64,000 nt of DNA from Cognatundibacterium oligocarboniphilum (GCF_013377855.1 NZ_JABXYJ010000003.1:1-64000); one strand, 5' to 3'. Counted from the stretch's first letter, positions 37,232-46,403 are shown. The notes: a model not told the origin generated them from the sequence alone. Made by a program: numbers and translations.

Positions 37232-37933
37232 TTAGTAAGGTAAATCAAAAACCAGCACTTCTGCCTGCTTGCCTGCAGACAAGTGCAAACTGCTTTCATC
37301 CTGCAATTTAACGGCGTCGCCTTCCTGCAATGGCACGCCGTTGACACTCAGTGCGCCGCGCGCCAGATGCACATAGGTCAGCCGTTGCGGCGACAAACGG
37401 ATGTCTGCCTGCTGATCGCCATCGAACAGACCGATATAGAGCCGTGCATTCTGGCGGATAGCTACAGAATCCTGCTCACCATCGGGCGAAGCCACCAGCC
37501 GCAACTGTCCGTTTTTCTCAGCGGCGCTGAAGGTTTTTTCGTTGTAACGCGGCGCCTTGCCCAGCACATCCGGCTCAATCCAGATTTGCAGCAGACGGGT
37601 ATGCTCTGATGGGGAAGGGTTAAACTCCGAATGGCGCACTCCGGTGCCTGCGCTCATGTATTGCACGTTACCGGGCCGGATGGTGCTGCCGTTGCCCATG
37701 CTGTCCTGATGCGCAATCGCTCCTTCCAGCACGTAGGTGATGATTTCCATATTCTGGTGCGGATGAGTGCCGAATCCCATGCCCGGCGCAATCCAGTCAT
37801 CGTTAATCACCCGCAGAGGGCCAAAACCCATGTGCTGCGGATCGTAATAATCGGCAAATGAAAAACTGTGATACGACTTCAGCCAGCCATGTTCGGCATA
37901 ACCGCGTTCGTGGGCACGTCTGACACTGATCAT
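37232..37933 (-). CDS. Pirin family protein (YhhW-like)
   Basis: A 233-residue bicupin. The start at 37933 (MISVRRAHERGYAEHGWLKSYHSFSFADYYD) aligns with E. coli YhhW; an ATG four codons earlier is also possible. The metal-binding N-terminal cupin is intact: GFGTHPHQNMEIITYVLEG (two His plus Glu) and GTGVRHSEFN (third His). Some pirins act as quercetin dioxygenases; others are regulatory, so function is open. Likely first gene of a pirin-flavodoxin operon, divergent from a lysR gene. Confidence 0.9.
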   Translation of the reverse strand: MISVRRAHERGYAEHGWLKSYHSFSFADYYDPQHMGFGPLRVINDDWIAPGMGFGTHPHQNMEIITYVLEGAIAHQDSMGNGSTIRPGNVQYMSAGTGVRHSEFNPSPSEHTRLLQIWIEPDVLGKAPRYNEKTFSAAEKNGQLRLVASPDGEQDSVAIRQNARLYIGLFDGDQQADIRLSPQRLTYVHLARGALSVNGVPLQEGDAVKLQDESSLHLSAGKQAEVLVFDLPY

Positions 37934-37954
37934 AATGAAATCCATTCAAAAAAT

Positions 37955-37982
37955 TTGACATATTGATCTCAATATATACAAT
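37955..37982 (+). promoter_or_regulatory. Promoter and palindrome between pirin and lysR genes
   Basis: TTGACA (37955-37960) and TACAAT (37977-37982) are 16 bp apart on the plus strand. Inside the spacer lies an inverted repeat, ATATTGA-TC-TCAATAT (37960-37975). A LysR protein bound there would repress its own gene and could regulate the divergent pirin operon. Confidence 0.5.
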
Positions 37983-38039
37983 CACATCAAGCAATATAAG
38001 GTGATTTTTTACAATAACTCATTCAAATTTATTGAATAC

Positions 38040-38957
38040 ATGAACCTGACACTGGAAGCATTGCAAATTCTGGATGCGATTGACCGCAAAGGCAGCTTTG
38101 CAGGTGCGGCGGCGGCGCTGGATAAAGTGCCATCAGCCATCACTTACAGCATCCGCAAGCTGGAAGAAGATCTGGATGTGCTGCTGTATGACCGTCGCGG
38201 TCACAAGGCCAAGCTGACGATTGCCGGCGAAGAGCTGCTGATGCAGGGCAGGCATCTGCTGAGCGCTGCGCAGGAACTGGAAAATCACGTCAAGCGTGCT
38301 GCCAGCGGGTGGGAAGCGGAACTCAGGATCGTACTGGATGGCGTGATCCGTTTTGATGATCTCATTCCGCTGATCCAGGAATTTGAACAACATGGCTGCG
38401 GCACCCGCATCCGGATCTCGCAAGAGGTATTGTCAGGCGTCTGGGAAAGCATGGTGTCAGGCCGGGCCGACCTCGCCATCGGCGCTGCCCATGACGGCCC
38501 TGATGCTATCCGCATGCGTGGCGATTTTCAGTCACGGGTATTGGGCAATATCGACTGGGTATTTGCCGTCGCACCACAGCACCCGCTCGCCAGCGCAGCC
38601 GAGCCGTTGACGCCCACCCTGCTGCAGGCGCACCGTGCTGTCGCGGTCGGTGATACCGGACTAACCCTGCCCAGCATGACCGCCGGCCTGCTGACCGGGC
38701 AGGATACACTGACGGTACCATCGATACAGGCCAAACTGTCGGCACAGCTGGCGGGGCTTGGTTGCGGACATCTGCCGCGCCGCATTGCACAGCCGTATCT
38801 GGAGGCCGGAACGCTGATCGAAAAGCAGACCACCAACAGCCGGCCAGCCGGCAATAACCGCATCGTCTGGCGTACAGGCGACAAGGGAAAAGCGCTGAAA
38901 TGGTTTGTACAGAAACTCAGCGACCCGATGGTGCAGAAAATGCTGCTCGGCGCATAA
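38040..38957 (+). CDS. LysR-family transcriptional regulator
   Basis: A 305-residue LysR regulator from the start at 38040 (MNLTLEALQILDAIDRKGSFAGAAAALDKVPSAITYSIRKLEEDL), which gives the helix-turn-helix at the usual distance from the N terminus. The effector domain extends over about 85-290. The sequence is like the YhaJ branch of regulators, which control a divergent pirin/quinone-reductase-type gene pair. The neighbouring pirin and flavodoxin genes on the other strand are therefore the natural targets. Confidence 0.92.
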   Translation: MNLTLEALQILDAIDRKGSFAGAAAALDKVPSAITYSIRKLEEDLDVLLYDRRGHKAKLTIAGEELLMQGRHLLSAAQELENHVKRAASGWEAELRIVLDGVIRFDDLIPLIQEFEQHGCGTRIRISQEVLSGVWESMVSGRADLAIGAAHDGPDAIRMRGDFQSRVLGNIDWVFAVAPQHPLASAAEPLTPTLLQAHRAVAVGDTGLTLPSMTAGLLTGQDTLTVPSIQAKLSAQLAGLGCGHLPRRIAQPYLEAGTLIEKQTTNSRPAGNNRIVWRTGDKGKALKWFVQKLSDPMVQKMLLGA

Positions 38958-38997
38958 GAGCCGGGCTGCTTCACGAACGTTGAACAGTTTGATACGG

Positions 38998-39963
38998 ATG
39001 CAGGCAACCAATCATTTTTCCCGAGCGGCAAACTACACCGGCCGGTTTGCCCCTTCGCCAACCGGCCCTTTGCACATGGGCTCGCTGGTGGCGGCAATGG
39101 CCAGTTATCTGGATGCACAAGCGCAGCACGGACACTGGCTGGTGCGGATCGAGGATCTGGATTTTGACCGCAACGTCCCCGGGGCCGATCAGCAGATATT
39201 GCATTCGCTGCAGCGTTGCGGCATGCAGTGGGATGGCGAGGTGGTCTGGCAAAGCCGGCGTCAGGCATTGTATGCCACAGCACTGCAGCAACTCGGCACG
39301 CAAGTCTATCCCTGCGCCTGCTCACGCAAGGAAATTGCCGACTCCCTCCTGCGCAGCGGTGCAACGACAGGAACCGCCGCCAGCCAGATTTATCCGGGCA
39401 CGTGCCGCCACGGCCTGGCTGCCGGAAAAACTCCGCGTGCCTGGCGTCTGCGCGTACCGGATGGCGATGCCGCCGTATTTCGCTTTACCGACCGGCTATG
39501 CGGACCGCAAGTGCAGAATCTGGCCACCGAGGTCGGTGATTTTGTCCTGAAGCGCGCCGATGGCTTCTGGGCGTATCAGCTTGCGGTGGTGGTGGACGAT
39601 GCTGCGCAGGGCATGACGCATGTGGTGCGCGGTGCAGACCTGCTGGATTCAACGGCACGCCAGATGTATCTGCAGCAACTGCTGGGGTTGCCGGTTCCCC
39701 GCTATTTGCATGTACCGGTGGTCACCAATGCCGACGGTGAGAAGCTGTCGAAACAAACCGGTGCTCTGGCCTTTGACCGCGGCGATAACGATCTGCTGCA
39801 CGAAGCGCTGATACCGGCAGCACGTTTTCTGGGCTTAATCATTGGCGACAACATCACCACCATTCCGGCGTTCTGGCATGCTGCGATCTCCGCCTGGCAA
39901 CGCAAGCTGGCGCAGGCCGGACAACAGGCAGACCCGCAGCTCACGTCGCACGGGTCTGGCTAA
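38998..39963 (+). CDS. gluQ: Glutamyl-Q tRNA(Asp) synthetase
   Basis: Attaches glutamate to the queuosine base at position 34 of tRNA-Asp. It is a 321-residue fragment-like paralogue of glutamyl-tRNA synthetase without an anticodon-binding domain. The nucleotide-binding HIGH-like motif is RFAPSPTGPLHMGSLVAAMASYLDA and the KMSKS-like motif is DGEKLSKQTGAL. Zinc ligands are visible at YPCACSRKEI and IYPGTCRHG. The start at 38998 avoids overlap with the preceding lysR gene; a longer in-frame start exists but would overlap lysR. Confidence 0.94.
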   Translation: MQATNHFSRAANYTGRFAPSPTGPLHMGSLVAAMASYLDAQAQHGHWLVRIEDLDFDRNVPGADQQILHSLQRCGMQWDGEVVWQSRRQALYATALQQLGTQVYPCACSRKEIADSLLRSGATTGTAASQIYPGTCRHGLAAGKTPRAWRLRVPDGDAAVFRFTDRLCGPQVQNLATEVGDFVLKRADGFWAYQLAVVVDDAAQGMTHVVRGADLLDSTARQMYLQQLLGLPVPRYLHVPVVTNADGEKLSKQTGALAFDRGDNDLLHEALIPAARFLGLIIGDNITTIPAFWHAAISAWQRKLAQAGQQADPQLTSHGSG

Positions 39964-39973
39964 TAGGGTCAAT

Positions 39974-41404
39974 TCAGTGCCCGTTGTGATGCTGTGGTTT
40001 GACGACCTGCACTTCCACGGCCGGATGCTGATGCATTTCATGCCCGGCATGATGTGACTGCGCATCAGGAGCAGCGGCGCTGTCTGCACGTACCGGCTCG
40101 CCGGGATCACCGCTGTACTCATAAGCCGCCGTTCCTGCAGGCTGGCGATACCAGCCCGGGTCCCGGTAATCGCCCGGCTTCTGATTTTTCCGAACTTTCA
40201 TCACACTGAACATGCCTCCCATTTCAAGACTGCCGAACGGTCCCTCGCCAGTCATCATCGGCAGAGTATTTTCCGGCAACGGCATGGACATCATGCCCAT
40301 TTCTGCCATCCCGTTTTGCCCCATCGCCATGTAAGAAGGAATCAGTTTACTGATTTTTTCTGCCAGATTCTGTTGCTGCACACCAAGCATGGTTGGCACA
40401 CTATGGCCCATCGCATTCATGGTGTGATGGCTCTTATGGCAGTGCAGCGCCCAGTCGCCCTCCTCGTCGGCGATCAGTTCGATCTGGCGCATCTGGCCGA
40501 CGCCGATATCGGTCGTCACTTCCGGCCAGCGGGCCGCTTTCGGTATGGCGCCGCCATCGGTTCCGGTGACCATGAATTCATGACCGTGCAGGTGAATCGG
40601 ATGATTGGTCATCGTCAGATTGCCGACCCGGATCCGGACCCGGTCGTTTTGCCGCACGTTCAGACTGTCGATACCTGGAAAAACGCGGCTATTCCACGAC
40701 CACAGATTGAATTCGGTCATGGTGGCGATATTCGGCCGGGAAGCGCCCGGTTCAATATCGTAGGCATTGATCAGGAAGGCGAAATCACGATCCACCTCGG
40801 CAATCAGGGGGTGCCGGCCTTTTGGATGGGTGATCCACAAGCCCATCATCCCCATCGCCATCTGCGTCATTTCATCAGCGTGCGGGTGATACATGAAGGT
40901 GCCGGGACGGCGCGCCACGAATTCATAGACATAGGTTTTTCCCGGCGCTACCGGCGGCTGGGTCAGACCGGACACACCATCCATGCCATTCGGCAGGCGC
41001 TGACCGTGCCAATGCATGCTGGTATGTTCCGGCAGCCGGTTGGTCAGAAAAATTCTGACCCGGTCGCCCTCGACCACCTCGATCGTCGGCCCCGGACTCT
41101 GGCCGTTATATCCCCACAGGTGGGCAATCATGCCGGGAGCCATCTCGCGTGCGACGGGTTCGGCCATCAGATGAAACTCCTTCACCCCCTGTCGCATGCG
41201 CCACGGCAGCGTCCAGCCATTCAAGGTCACGACCGGCTGATAAGGCCGCCCGGTCTGCGGCATCAGCGGCGGCATGGTATCCGGGCTTTGCCGGGTTACA
41301 GCCTCCGGTAATGCTGCCAGCGCCACCCGGCTCACTGCACTGGCCGCCAGTGCACCGCCTGCAATGCCAGCGGTCTTAAAAAAATCTCGTCTTGAGTTCA
41401 TCAT
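39974..41404 (-). CDS. Tat-exported multicopper oxidase, copper-resistance type
   Basis: A 476-residue multicopper oxidase, probably periplasmic. The Tat signal is clear (SRRDFFK followed by a hydrophobic core, residues 4-30). Copper ligands are present: HWHG at 131-134, HPHADEMTQM, HPIHLHGHEF and the type-1 site HCHKSHHTMNAM (Cys322, His327, Met332). A Met-rich stretch (MAMGQNGMAEMGMMSMPLPENTLPMM) and a His-rich C-terminal tail (HAGHEMHQHP...HHNGH) suggest metal binding, as in CopA/CueO-type Cu(I) oxidases. It is the last gene of a minus-strand unit with a TolC-family lipoprotein and a CzcI-like protein; the stop of the convergent gluQ is 10 bp away. Confidence 0.93.
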   Translation of the reverse strand: MMNSRRDFFKTAGIAGGALAASAVSRVALAALPEAVTRQSPDTMPPLMPQTGRPYQPVVTLNGWTLPWRMRQGVKEFHLMAEPVAREMAPGMIAHLWGYNGQSPGPTIEVVEGDRVRIFLTNRLPEHTSMHWHGQRLPNGMDGVSGLTQPPVAPGKTYVYEFVARRPGTFMYHPHADEMTQMAMGMMGLWITHPKGRHPLIAEVDRDFAFLINAYDIEPGASRPNIATMTEFNLWSWNSRVFPGIDSLNVRQNDRVRIRVGNLTMTNHPIHLHGHEFMVTGTDGGAIPKAARWPEVTTDIGVGQMRQIELIADEEGDWALHCHKSHHTMNAMGHSVPTMLGVQQQNLAEKISKLIPSYMAMGQNGMAEMGMMSMPLPENTLPMMTGEGPFGSLEMGGMFSVMKVRKNQKPGDYRDPGWYRQPAGTAAYEYSGDPGEPVRADSAAAPDAQSHHAGHEMHQHPAVEVQVVKPQHHNGH

Positions 41405-41441
41405 TATCTTTCCTGTATCGGCATCTGCTGCGCCGGAACCA

Positions 41442-42863
41442 TCAATGTGTGTTGTTTGTTGCTACAGCCGTAACGGCGGCACTCACCGTCAGATTGGCCG
41501 GTGTGCCGGTCAGCTCTGCCTGCAGCGTGGCGTCGTCCAGCCAGAACTGTTGTTCGGTATTGATAGCCGCAATGACGCTGGCAATCTGTTCCCGGGCTTC
41601 GCCCAGCAGCTCAAACACGCCAATCAGCATGCCGTTGTAACGCAGCTGATTTTCGTCAGCAATACGCTGTCGCAACGGCAGGATTTCCCGGTGATAGTGC
41701 TGCGCAATATCGTAGCTGCGCAGATAGGCGGAATACGCTTCGCGCAGGCTGGATGCAGCATTGCGGGTGATTTGCTCCAGCCGGTAACTGGCCGCCAGCG
41801 TTTGTGCATTCATCGCTTCGCGCTGCAATTGTCCGGTATCAAAAACCGGCAGACGCACAGCTACTTCCACCCCGCGCCGGGCTTCACTGCCAGCAGATGA
41901 AGCCGCAAATACAGTGTCGCGTTTGACTGTCAGCTCCAGGTCGGTCAGGCTGGTGATGCTGTTTAAGCCTTGCTGCCGCATGGCGTTTTCAAACTGTGCC
42001 TGCGCCAGCCGCACATCGAGCCGGGTCTGCGACGCCGTTGCTGCTAATTGCCCGGCAGCCACTGGTGCGGCGGGCAATTCGGGTAAATGCGATGGTAAAC
42101 GCAATTGTTGTTGCTGCTTCTCGTCCAGTCCCAGCAAGCGCACCAGCACTTCCCTTGCAGCAAATTGCCGATGCCGGGCAGCAGCCAGCTGGGTAGCGGC
42201 ATCAGCGTGAAATGCCTGCTGTCTGGCTGCCTGCAAGGTGCTGAAATTGCCTGTCTTGCGCATACGCTGCGCCAGCTCGGCACCGGCCTCTGCCAGTTCG
42301 CTGACTTGCTGCGCGTACAGCAAAGCCTGCTGCGCGGCGACGGCCTTCACCCAGGCAGCGCGAACCTGCGCCAGCCGGTCCACCACATCCATGCTGAGTT
42401 GCAGCCGGGTTTGCTGCAAACGGCTTTGTGCTATCGATTTTCGCTGCGGCAGGGTCAGCAGATCAAGAAGACCAACGCTGATCGCTCTGGCGATATCAAG
42501 CTCGTCCGGCAAACGGCTGCGTTCAAAGCGAAACCAGAGATTCACCGGATTGCCGCTCTGAACCGCGGCAGCACCATCGGCCCAGTATTGCGCCAGCATG
42601 GCCTGCATGGCAGGGCTGTTTGCCAGCGCCACCGACACCGCTGCCGGCTGCGTCAGCTCCTGTTGCAGCAATTCGTCTGCGCTGGCACGCAATTGCGCCA
42701 TCTGGCCGGGATATTGCGCCAGCCGGAGCCGGGATTGCGTCATCGCAGCCAGATCCTGATTGATCTGGCCGATCGCCTGTTCAGGCTGGAAACTGCTGCA
42801 GGCCGTCAGTAGCCAGGCAGCAGGAAGAAACCACAAGGCAGAACGCCGGGTTAATGAAAACAT
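41442..42863 (-). CDS. TolC-family outer-membrane efflux lipoprotein
   Basis: A 473-residue outer-membrane efflux factor. The signal peptide ends in a lipobox with Cys22 (WLLTACSS), so the protein is lipid-anchored. Two repeats of the outer-membrane efflux protein fold with long amphipathic helices follow (QTRLQLSMDVVDRLAQVRAAWVKAVAAQQALLYAQQVSELAEAGAELAQRM; RREVEVAVRLP-type region; ITRNAASSLREAYSAYLRSYDIAQHY). No RND inner-membrane pump or adaptor accompanies it here; it pairs only with the multicopper oxidase and the CzcI-like gene, so its inner partners must be encoded elsewhere. A GAGGAT ribosome site precedes the start. Confidence 0.9.
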   Translation of the reverse strand: MFSLTRRSALWFLPAAWLLTACSSFQPEQAIGQINQDLAAMTQSRLRLAQYPGQMAQLRASADELLQQELTQPAAVSVALANSPAMQAMLAQYWADGAAAVQSGNPVNLWFRFERSRLPDELDIARAISVGLLDLLTLPQRKSIAQSRLQQTRLQLSMDVVDRLAQVRAAWVKAVAAQQALLYAQQVSELAEAGAELAQRMRKTGNFSTLQAARQQAFHADAATQLAAARHRQFAAREVLVRLLGLDEKQQQQLRLPSHLPELPAAPVAAGQLAATASQTRLDVRLAQAQFENAMRQQGLNSITSLTDLELTVKRDTVFAASSAGSEARRGVEVAVRLPVFDTGQLQREAMNAQTLAASYRLEQITRNAASSLREAYSAYLRSYDIAQHYHREILPLRQRIADENQLRYNGMLIGVFELLGEAREQIASVIAAINTEQQFWLDDATLQAELTGTPANLTVSAAVTAVATNNTH

Positions 42864-42970
42864 ACATCCTCGTCATAGAAAAATTCGATCTGCCCTGGGC
42901 AGATCATTGAGATACTGTGTAACGTGTCACGTTGCCACACGCCACCGCATTCCGCCGCTGCGGAATGCGG

Positions 42971-43393
42971 TCAGAGAAGAATGATTGTCAGTCTGGGCGG
43001 ACGCTCTGGCAGCCGTACCAGAGCCGGGGAAAATGCGGAGAATGCCGCACCATTCATCGCTGCCGTCAGCGAGTGCTGCGACATGAAAAGGGGAGCGCTC
43101 GTCATTGCCAGTCCGGTACAGCAGGCAGAAGACAGATCTTTGCAATGATCTGACAAACCGGATTTCTGATGATGCCCTAACCCGCCTGACGGGAGATCAC
43201 CAAAAACCGGCTGGCGGTCAGATGCAGCGACGGGATGAAATGCTCCGGCGGTCTGGAATGCTTCTGCACAATGCGCTTCCGCCGCGACTGACAAGCTGCC
43301 AACAGGAAACGACATACCGATTGCAGCAAAGCCACGCGCGGGCAGCAGCAGTATCAGCACAATCAGCAGGAATCGCCATGGTTCTCGTTTCAT
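42971..43393 (-). CDS. Small secreted protein, CzcI-like
   Basis: A 140-residue protein (start at 43393, MKREPWRFLLIVLILLLPARGFA) with a signal peptide of about 22 residues. Four Cys residues lie in the mature part (AHCAEAF, DHCKDLSSACC) with several His residues, and the C terminus ends LPERPPRLTIILL. This arrangement recalls the short CzcI/CopI-like periplasmic proteins placed before metal-efflux genes in Burkholderiales, where a C-terminal ERPPR motif is common. Function is unproven. It is the first gene of the metal-type unit and lies 107 bp before the TolC-family gene. Confidence 0.7.
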   Translation of the reverse strand: MKREPWRFLLIVLILLLPARGFAAIGMSFPVGSLSVAAEAHCAEAFQTAGAFHPVAASDRQPVFGDLPSGGLGHHQKSGLSDHCKDLSSACCTGLAMTSAPLFMSQHSLTAAMNGAAFSAFSPALVRLPERPPRLTIILL

Positions 43394-43467
43394 GCGACGA
43401 AACTTACCATAAATCGGCATCCCATTCCATGCACCGGATCAAACGGCAGCGCATGGTCTGCGCAGCC

Positions 43468-44073
43468 TCAGGCAGCCACTAATCCCCAGGCCAGCATCAA
43501 CATAATGCCGCCGATCAGGCTGTCCAGTACGCGCCAGGCCCGGGGTCTGGCAAATACGGGAGCCAGCAGGCGCGCCCCGAAACCCAGTGCTGTAAACCAG
43601 ATGACCGCGTTGGCGATCGCACCGCCGGCAAACCAGTATTTACCCGAACCCGGCATCTGGCCGCCGATCGCGCCCAACAAAATGACCGTATCCAGATACA
43701 CATGGGGATTCAGTAATGTCACCGCCAACACCGATCCGGCAGCCTGACGCCCGGTCAGCGCAATACCGCCCCGCTCTGCCCGGAGGCTTTCCCCACGCCA
43801 AGCCGCCTGCCAGGAGCGAAGCCCATACCAGCTGAGAAACAACGCACCACCCCAGCGGGCTGCTGTCAGCAATACCGGGCTGGCTGCCACCAGTCGTCCC
43901 ATTCCGGCCACGCCCGTCAGTATCAGCAATGCTTCACAGGCAATACAGATCAACACTGTCAGCGCCACATGCTCACGGCGCAGCCCCATCCGCAGCACAT
44001 GGGCATTTTGGGAGCCGATGGAGACGATCATGCCTGCGCTGAGGCTCAGGCCCTTCATGAAAAAAGTTAACAC
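43468..44073 (-). CDS. argO: LysE/ArgO-family amino-acid exporter
   Basis: A 201-residue inner-membrane exporter with six hydrophobic segments. I start it at the GTG at 44073 (peptide MLTFFMKGLSLSAGMIVSIGSQNAHVLRMGLRREHV), because AAGGAA lies exactly 7 bases upstream and the length then matches E. coli ArgO (211 residues); an in-frame upstream TTG has no ribosome site. The loop SIGSQNAHVLRMGL is the family signature, and NPHVYLDTVILLGAIGGQ is also typical. The divergent gene encodes an ArgP-type regulator, the classical pairing for lysine/arginine-controlled export of arginine or lysine. Confidence 0.88.
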   Translation of the reverse strand: MLTFFMKGLSLSAGMIVSIGSQNAHVLRMGLRREHVALTVLICIACEALLILTGVAGMGRLVAASPVLLTAARWGGALFLSWYGLRSWQAAWRGESLRAERGGIALTGRQAAGSVLAVTLLNPHVYLDTVILLGAIGGQMPGSGKYWFAGGAIANAVIWFTALGFGARLLAPVFARPRAWRVLDSLIGGIMLMLAWGLVAA

Positions 44074-44200
44074 CCCTGGATTCCTTTCCCCTCTCATGGG
44101 GAGATGTTTGTCAGGCGCACATTGTGGTGTCGCGATCGTCAAATTTGAAGTAAATTTAAAATATTTTCAGACCCATTAATTTTTCTTAATATAAATACCG

Positions 44201-45106
44201 ATGAACTCTCTTCCCCGGCTTGACAGCAAACAATGCGAAGCTTTTCTGACTGTCATTGACTGCGGCAGCTTTGAGCAAGCCGCACTGACACTGCATCTGA
44301 CTGCCTCTGCGGTTTCGCAACGGGTGAAAGCATTGGAAATACAGTCGGGTACCACACTGCTGGTGCGCAGCCGCCCCTGCCGCGCCACACCGGCAGGCCA
44401 GAAATTACTGCAGCATCTGCGCCGCATTGCGGAAATGGAACGCGATCTGCAGCTCGAGCTGCGCGGTGCGAGCCATGCTCCGGTCAGCATCGCGCTGGCC
44501 GTGAATGCCGACAGTCTCGACAGCTGGACACTTCCAGCCCTGTCGGATTTATTAACCGGGGAACAGATTCTGCTCGACCTGACGATTGATGACCAGGAGC
44601 ATACCGATGAATTGCTCTCCAGCGGCATGGTGCTGGGCTGCATTTCCGCCAAAAACGATGCCATGCGTGGCTGCATCGCAGAGCCACTGGGTGTGATGCG
44701 TTATCACGCAGTAGCGACGCGGACATTCTGCGATCGCTGGTTCCCGCAGGGCATGACACGCAGTGCAGCCTGCGATGCGCCGGTACTGAATTTCAATCGC
44801 AAAGACCGGCTGCAAGCCGATTTTCTGATGCAGCACTTTGGCCTGCATGAAACCGCCTGCACGGCACATTTCATTCCGGCGACCAGCGCCTATCTTCGTG
44901 CGGTTTGTCTGGGTCTGGGCTGGGGGATGATCCCCGATCTGATGCTGGATCAGCTGCCTGCGGGAACAACGCTGGTCCAACTGATGCCGGCGCACCCGGT
45001 CGATGTGGCGCTGTACTGGCATCACTGGAAAATACAGACGCCTCGCCTCGCCCGTCTTTCTGCGGCGTTGGTGAACCACGCGCGGGAAATATTATTGCAG
45101 CGATAA
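44201..45106 (+). CDS. argP: ArgP/LysG-type LysR regulator
   Basis: A 301-residue LysR regulator. The N terminus LPRLDSKQCEAFLTVIDCGSFEQAALTLHLTASAVSQRVKALEIQSGTTLLVRSRPCRATPAGQKLLQHLRR is the recognisable ArgP/IciA/LysG sequence. In E. coli ArgP activates argO with arginine and is locked by lysine at the same promoter. The divergent exporter gene fits this scheme. The short intergenic stretch is AT-rich, as expected for ArgP binding. Confidence 0.92.
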   Translation: MNSLPRLDSKQCEAFLTVIDCGSFEQAALTLHLTASAVSQRVKALEIQSGTTLLVRSRPCRATPAGQKLLQHLRRIAEMERDLQLELRGASHAPVSIALAVNADSLDSWTLPALSDLLTGEQILLDLTIDDQEHTDELLSSGMVLGCISAKNDAMRGCIAEPLGVMRYHAVATRTFCDRWFPQGMTRSAACDAPVLNFNRKDRLQADFLMQHFGLHETACTAHFIPATSAYLRAVCLGLGWGMIPDLMLDQLPAGTTLVQLMPAHPVDVALYWHHWKIQTPRLARLSAALVNHAREILLQR

Positions 45107-45128
45107 CCGCCTGCATCATGTCAGACTG

Positions 45129-46403
45129 TCAGCTCGCAATGATCGTTGCTGCTGAATGATCTGCCGCCGGCTGCACCTGATTGCGGCCATGATGCTTGGC
45201 AAAATACAGCCATTCATCCGCACGTTGTATCAACATCTCCGGCGTATCATTCTGTGCTTTTTCGGCAACGCCAAAACTGGCTGTGATATTCAGCACGCGA
45301 CCATCGGCGATCTGGATTTTCAAATGCTGCTCCACCTGCAGACGCATCCGTTCCGCGGCTTCAATCGCGGCGGTCAAACTTGTCTCCGGCAGCACCACGA
45401 TGAATTCCTCGCCGCCGTAGCGTACCAGCCAGTCCACATCGGCGCGCAGTTCCGACTGCAAGCATTCCGCAAAGGCCACCAGCACCTGATCTCCGGCGGT
45501 GTGCCCGTACAGATCATTGACCGATTTAAAAAAATCGATATCGCAAAAAATCAGCGCCAGCGCCCGTTCATAACGTACAGCCCGTTGCATTTCTCCCGGC
45601 ATCCTTTCGTTGAGCATCATCCGGTTGTAACAACCGGTCAAGCCATCCGTCATCGACAGCTGGCGCAGCTTTGCCATAGCACGCTCCAGTCTCCGTGTGC
45701 GATCAGCCACCACGGCATCCTGATTGTCGATATGCTTCTGTATGCTGTCCTGCATGATACGAAAACCGTCGACCACCAGATCAATCTCGTTATACCGGTG
45801 ACCCGGCGGCATGGTTAATTCCAGTCGGGTTGACAAGCGATTGGCCTGTAGGTTTTTCACAAAATCAGCCAGCTGGCGCATCGGTTTTTCGAGCTCCCGA
45901 CGCAATATCGAAATCAGCGCCACCAGGATAAAAATTGCCAGCAATACCACCTCAATCAGGACGATCAGAAAACTCCGGATCAGCTCACCGCGCAGCTCAG
46001 CGCGATTAATCACCAACTCCATGGTGCCGACTTGACGCCCGTCACCAGCGGGGGACGGAATCGAAAACAACAGGCGCTCGCTGCTCGTTTCAGGTATGAC
46101 CGTACCGGCGGCAAACTGCTGGCCAGTACTGGCCCTGATCTGCACATGGGCGATATGCGGATTCTGCACCAGCAAAGCCATTTGCTTGCGTATCGTTTCC
46201 GGCTCAATATCCCAGATCGCCAGCGCCAGCAAAGGCAAATGCGTATGCGCGACATCCTGAATGGTCATGTTGAAATTACGCTCGATTGCGCTGTAATTCA
46301 ACCAGGCCTGCAAGCTGCTGAAACCGAAAATACAAAGAATCACCCATTTGAAAACACTGCGGACAAGCTGACTGGCGATCGGCTGAAAAAGTCGGGGTTT
46401 CAT
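45129..46403 (-). CDS. Transmembrane diguanylate cyclase with periplasmic sensor domain
   Basis: A 424-residue c-di-GMP synthase. Order of parts: transmembrane helix about 17-35, periplasmic sensor domain about 38-145, second transmembrane helix about 148-170, HAMP-like linker about 172-225, short coiled coil (RTRRLERAMAKLRQLSMTDGLTGCYNR) and the GGDEF domain from about 250. The active-site motif GGEEF is at 330-334 and the metal-binding IFCDIDFFKSVND is intact, so the enzyme should be active. The RxxD inhibitory site expected at 321-324 reads ADVD, so its Arg is missing from that position. The start overlaps the end of the upstream binding-protein gene by four bases (ATGA), so the two are translationally coupled. 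Confidence 0.93.
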   Translation of the reverse strand: MKPRLFQPIASQLVRSVFKWVILCIFGFSSLQAWLNYSAIERNFNMTIQDVAHTHLPLLALAIWDIEPETIRKQMALLVQNPHIAHVQIRASTGQQFAAGTVIPETSSERLLFSIPSPAGDGRQVGTMELVINRAELRGELIRSFLIVLIEVVLLAIFILVALISILRRELEKPMRQLADFVKNLQANRLSTRLELTMPPGHRYNEIDLVVDGFRIMQDSIQKHIDNQDAVVADRTRRLERAMAKLRQLSMTDGLTGCYNRMMLNERMPGEMQRAVRYERALALIFCDIDFFKSVNDLYGHTAGDQVLVAFAECLQSELRADVDWLVRYGGEEFIVVLPETSLTAAIEAAERMRLQVEQHLKIQIADGRVLNITASFGVAEKAQNDTPEMLIQRADEWLYFAKHHGRNQVQPAADHSAATIIAS

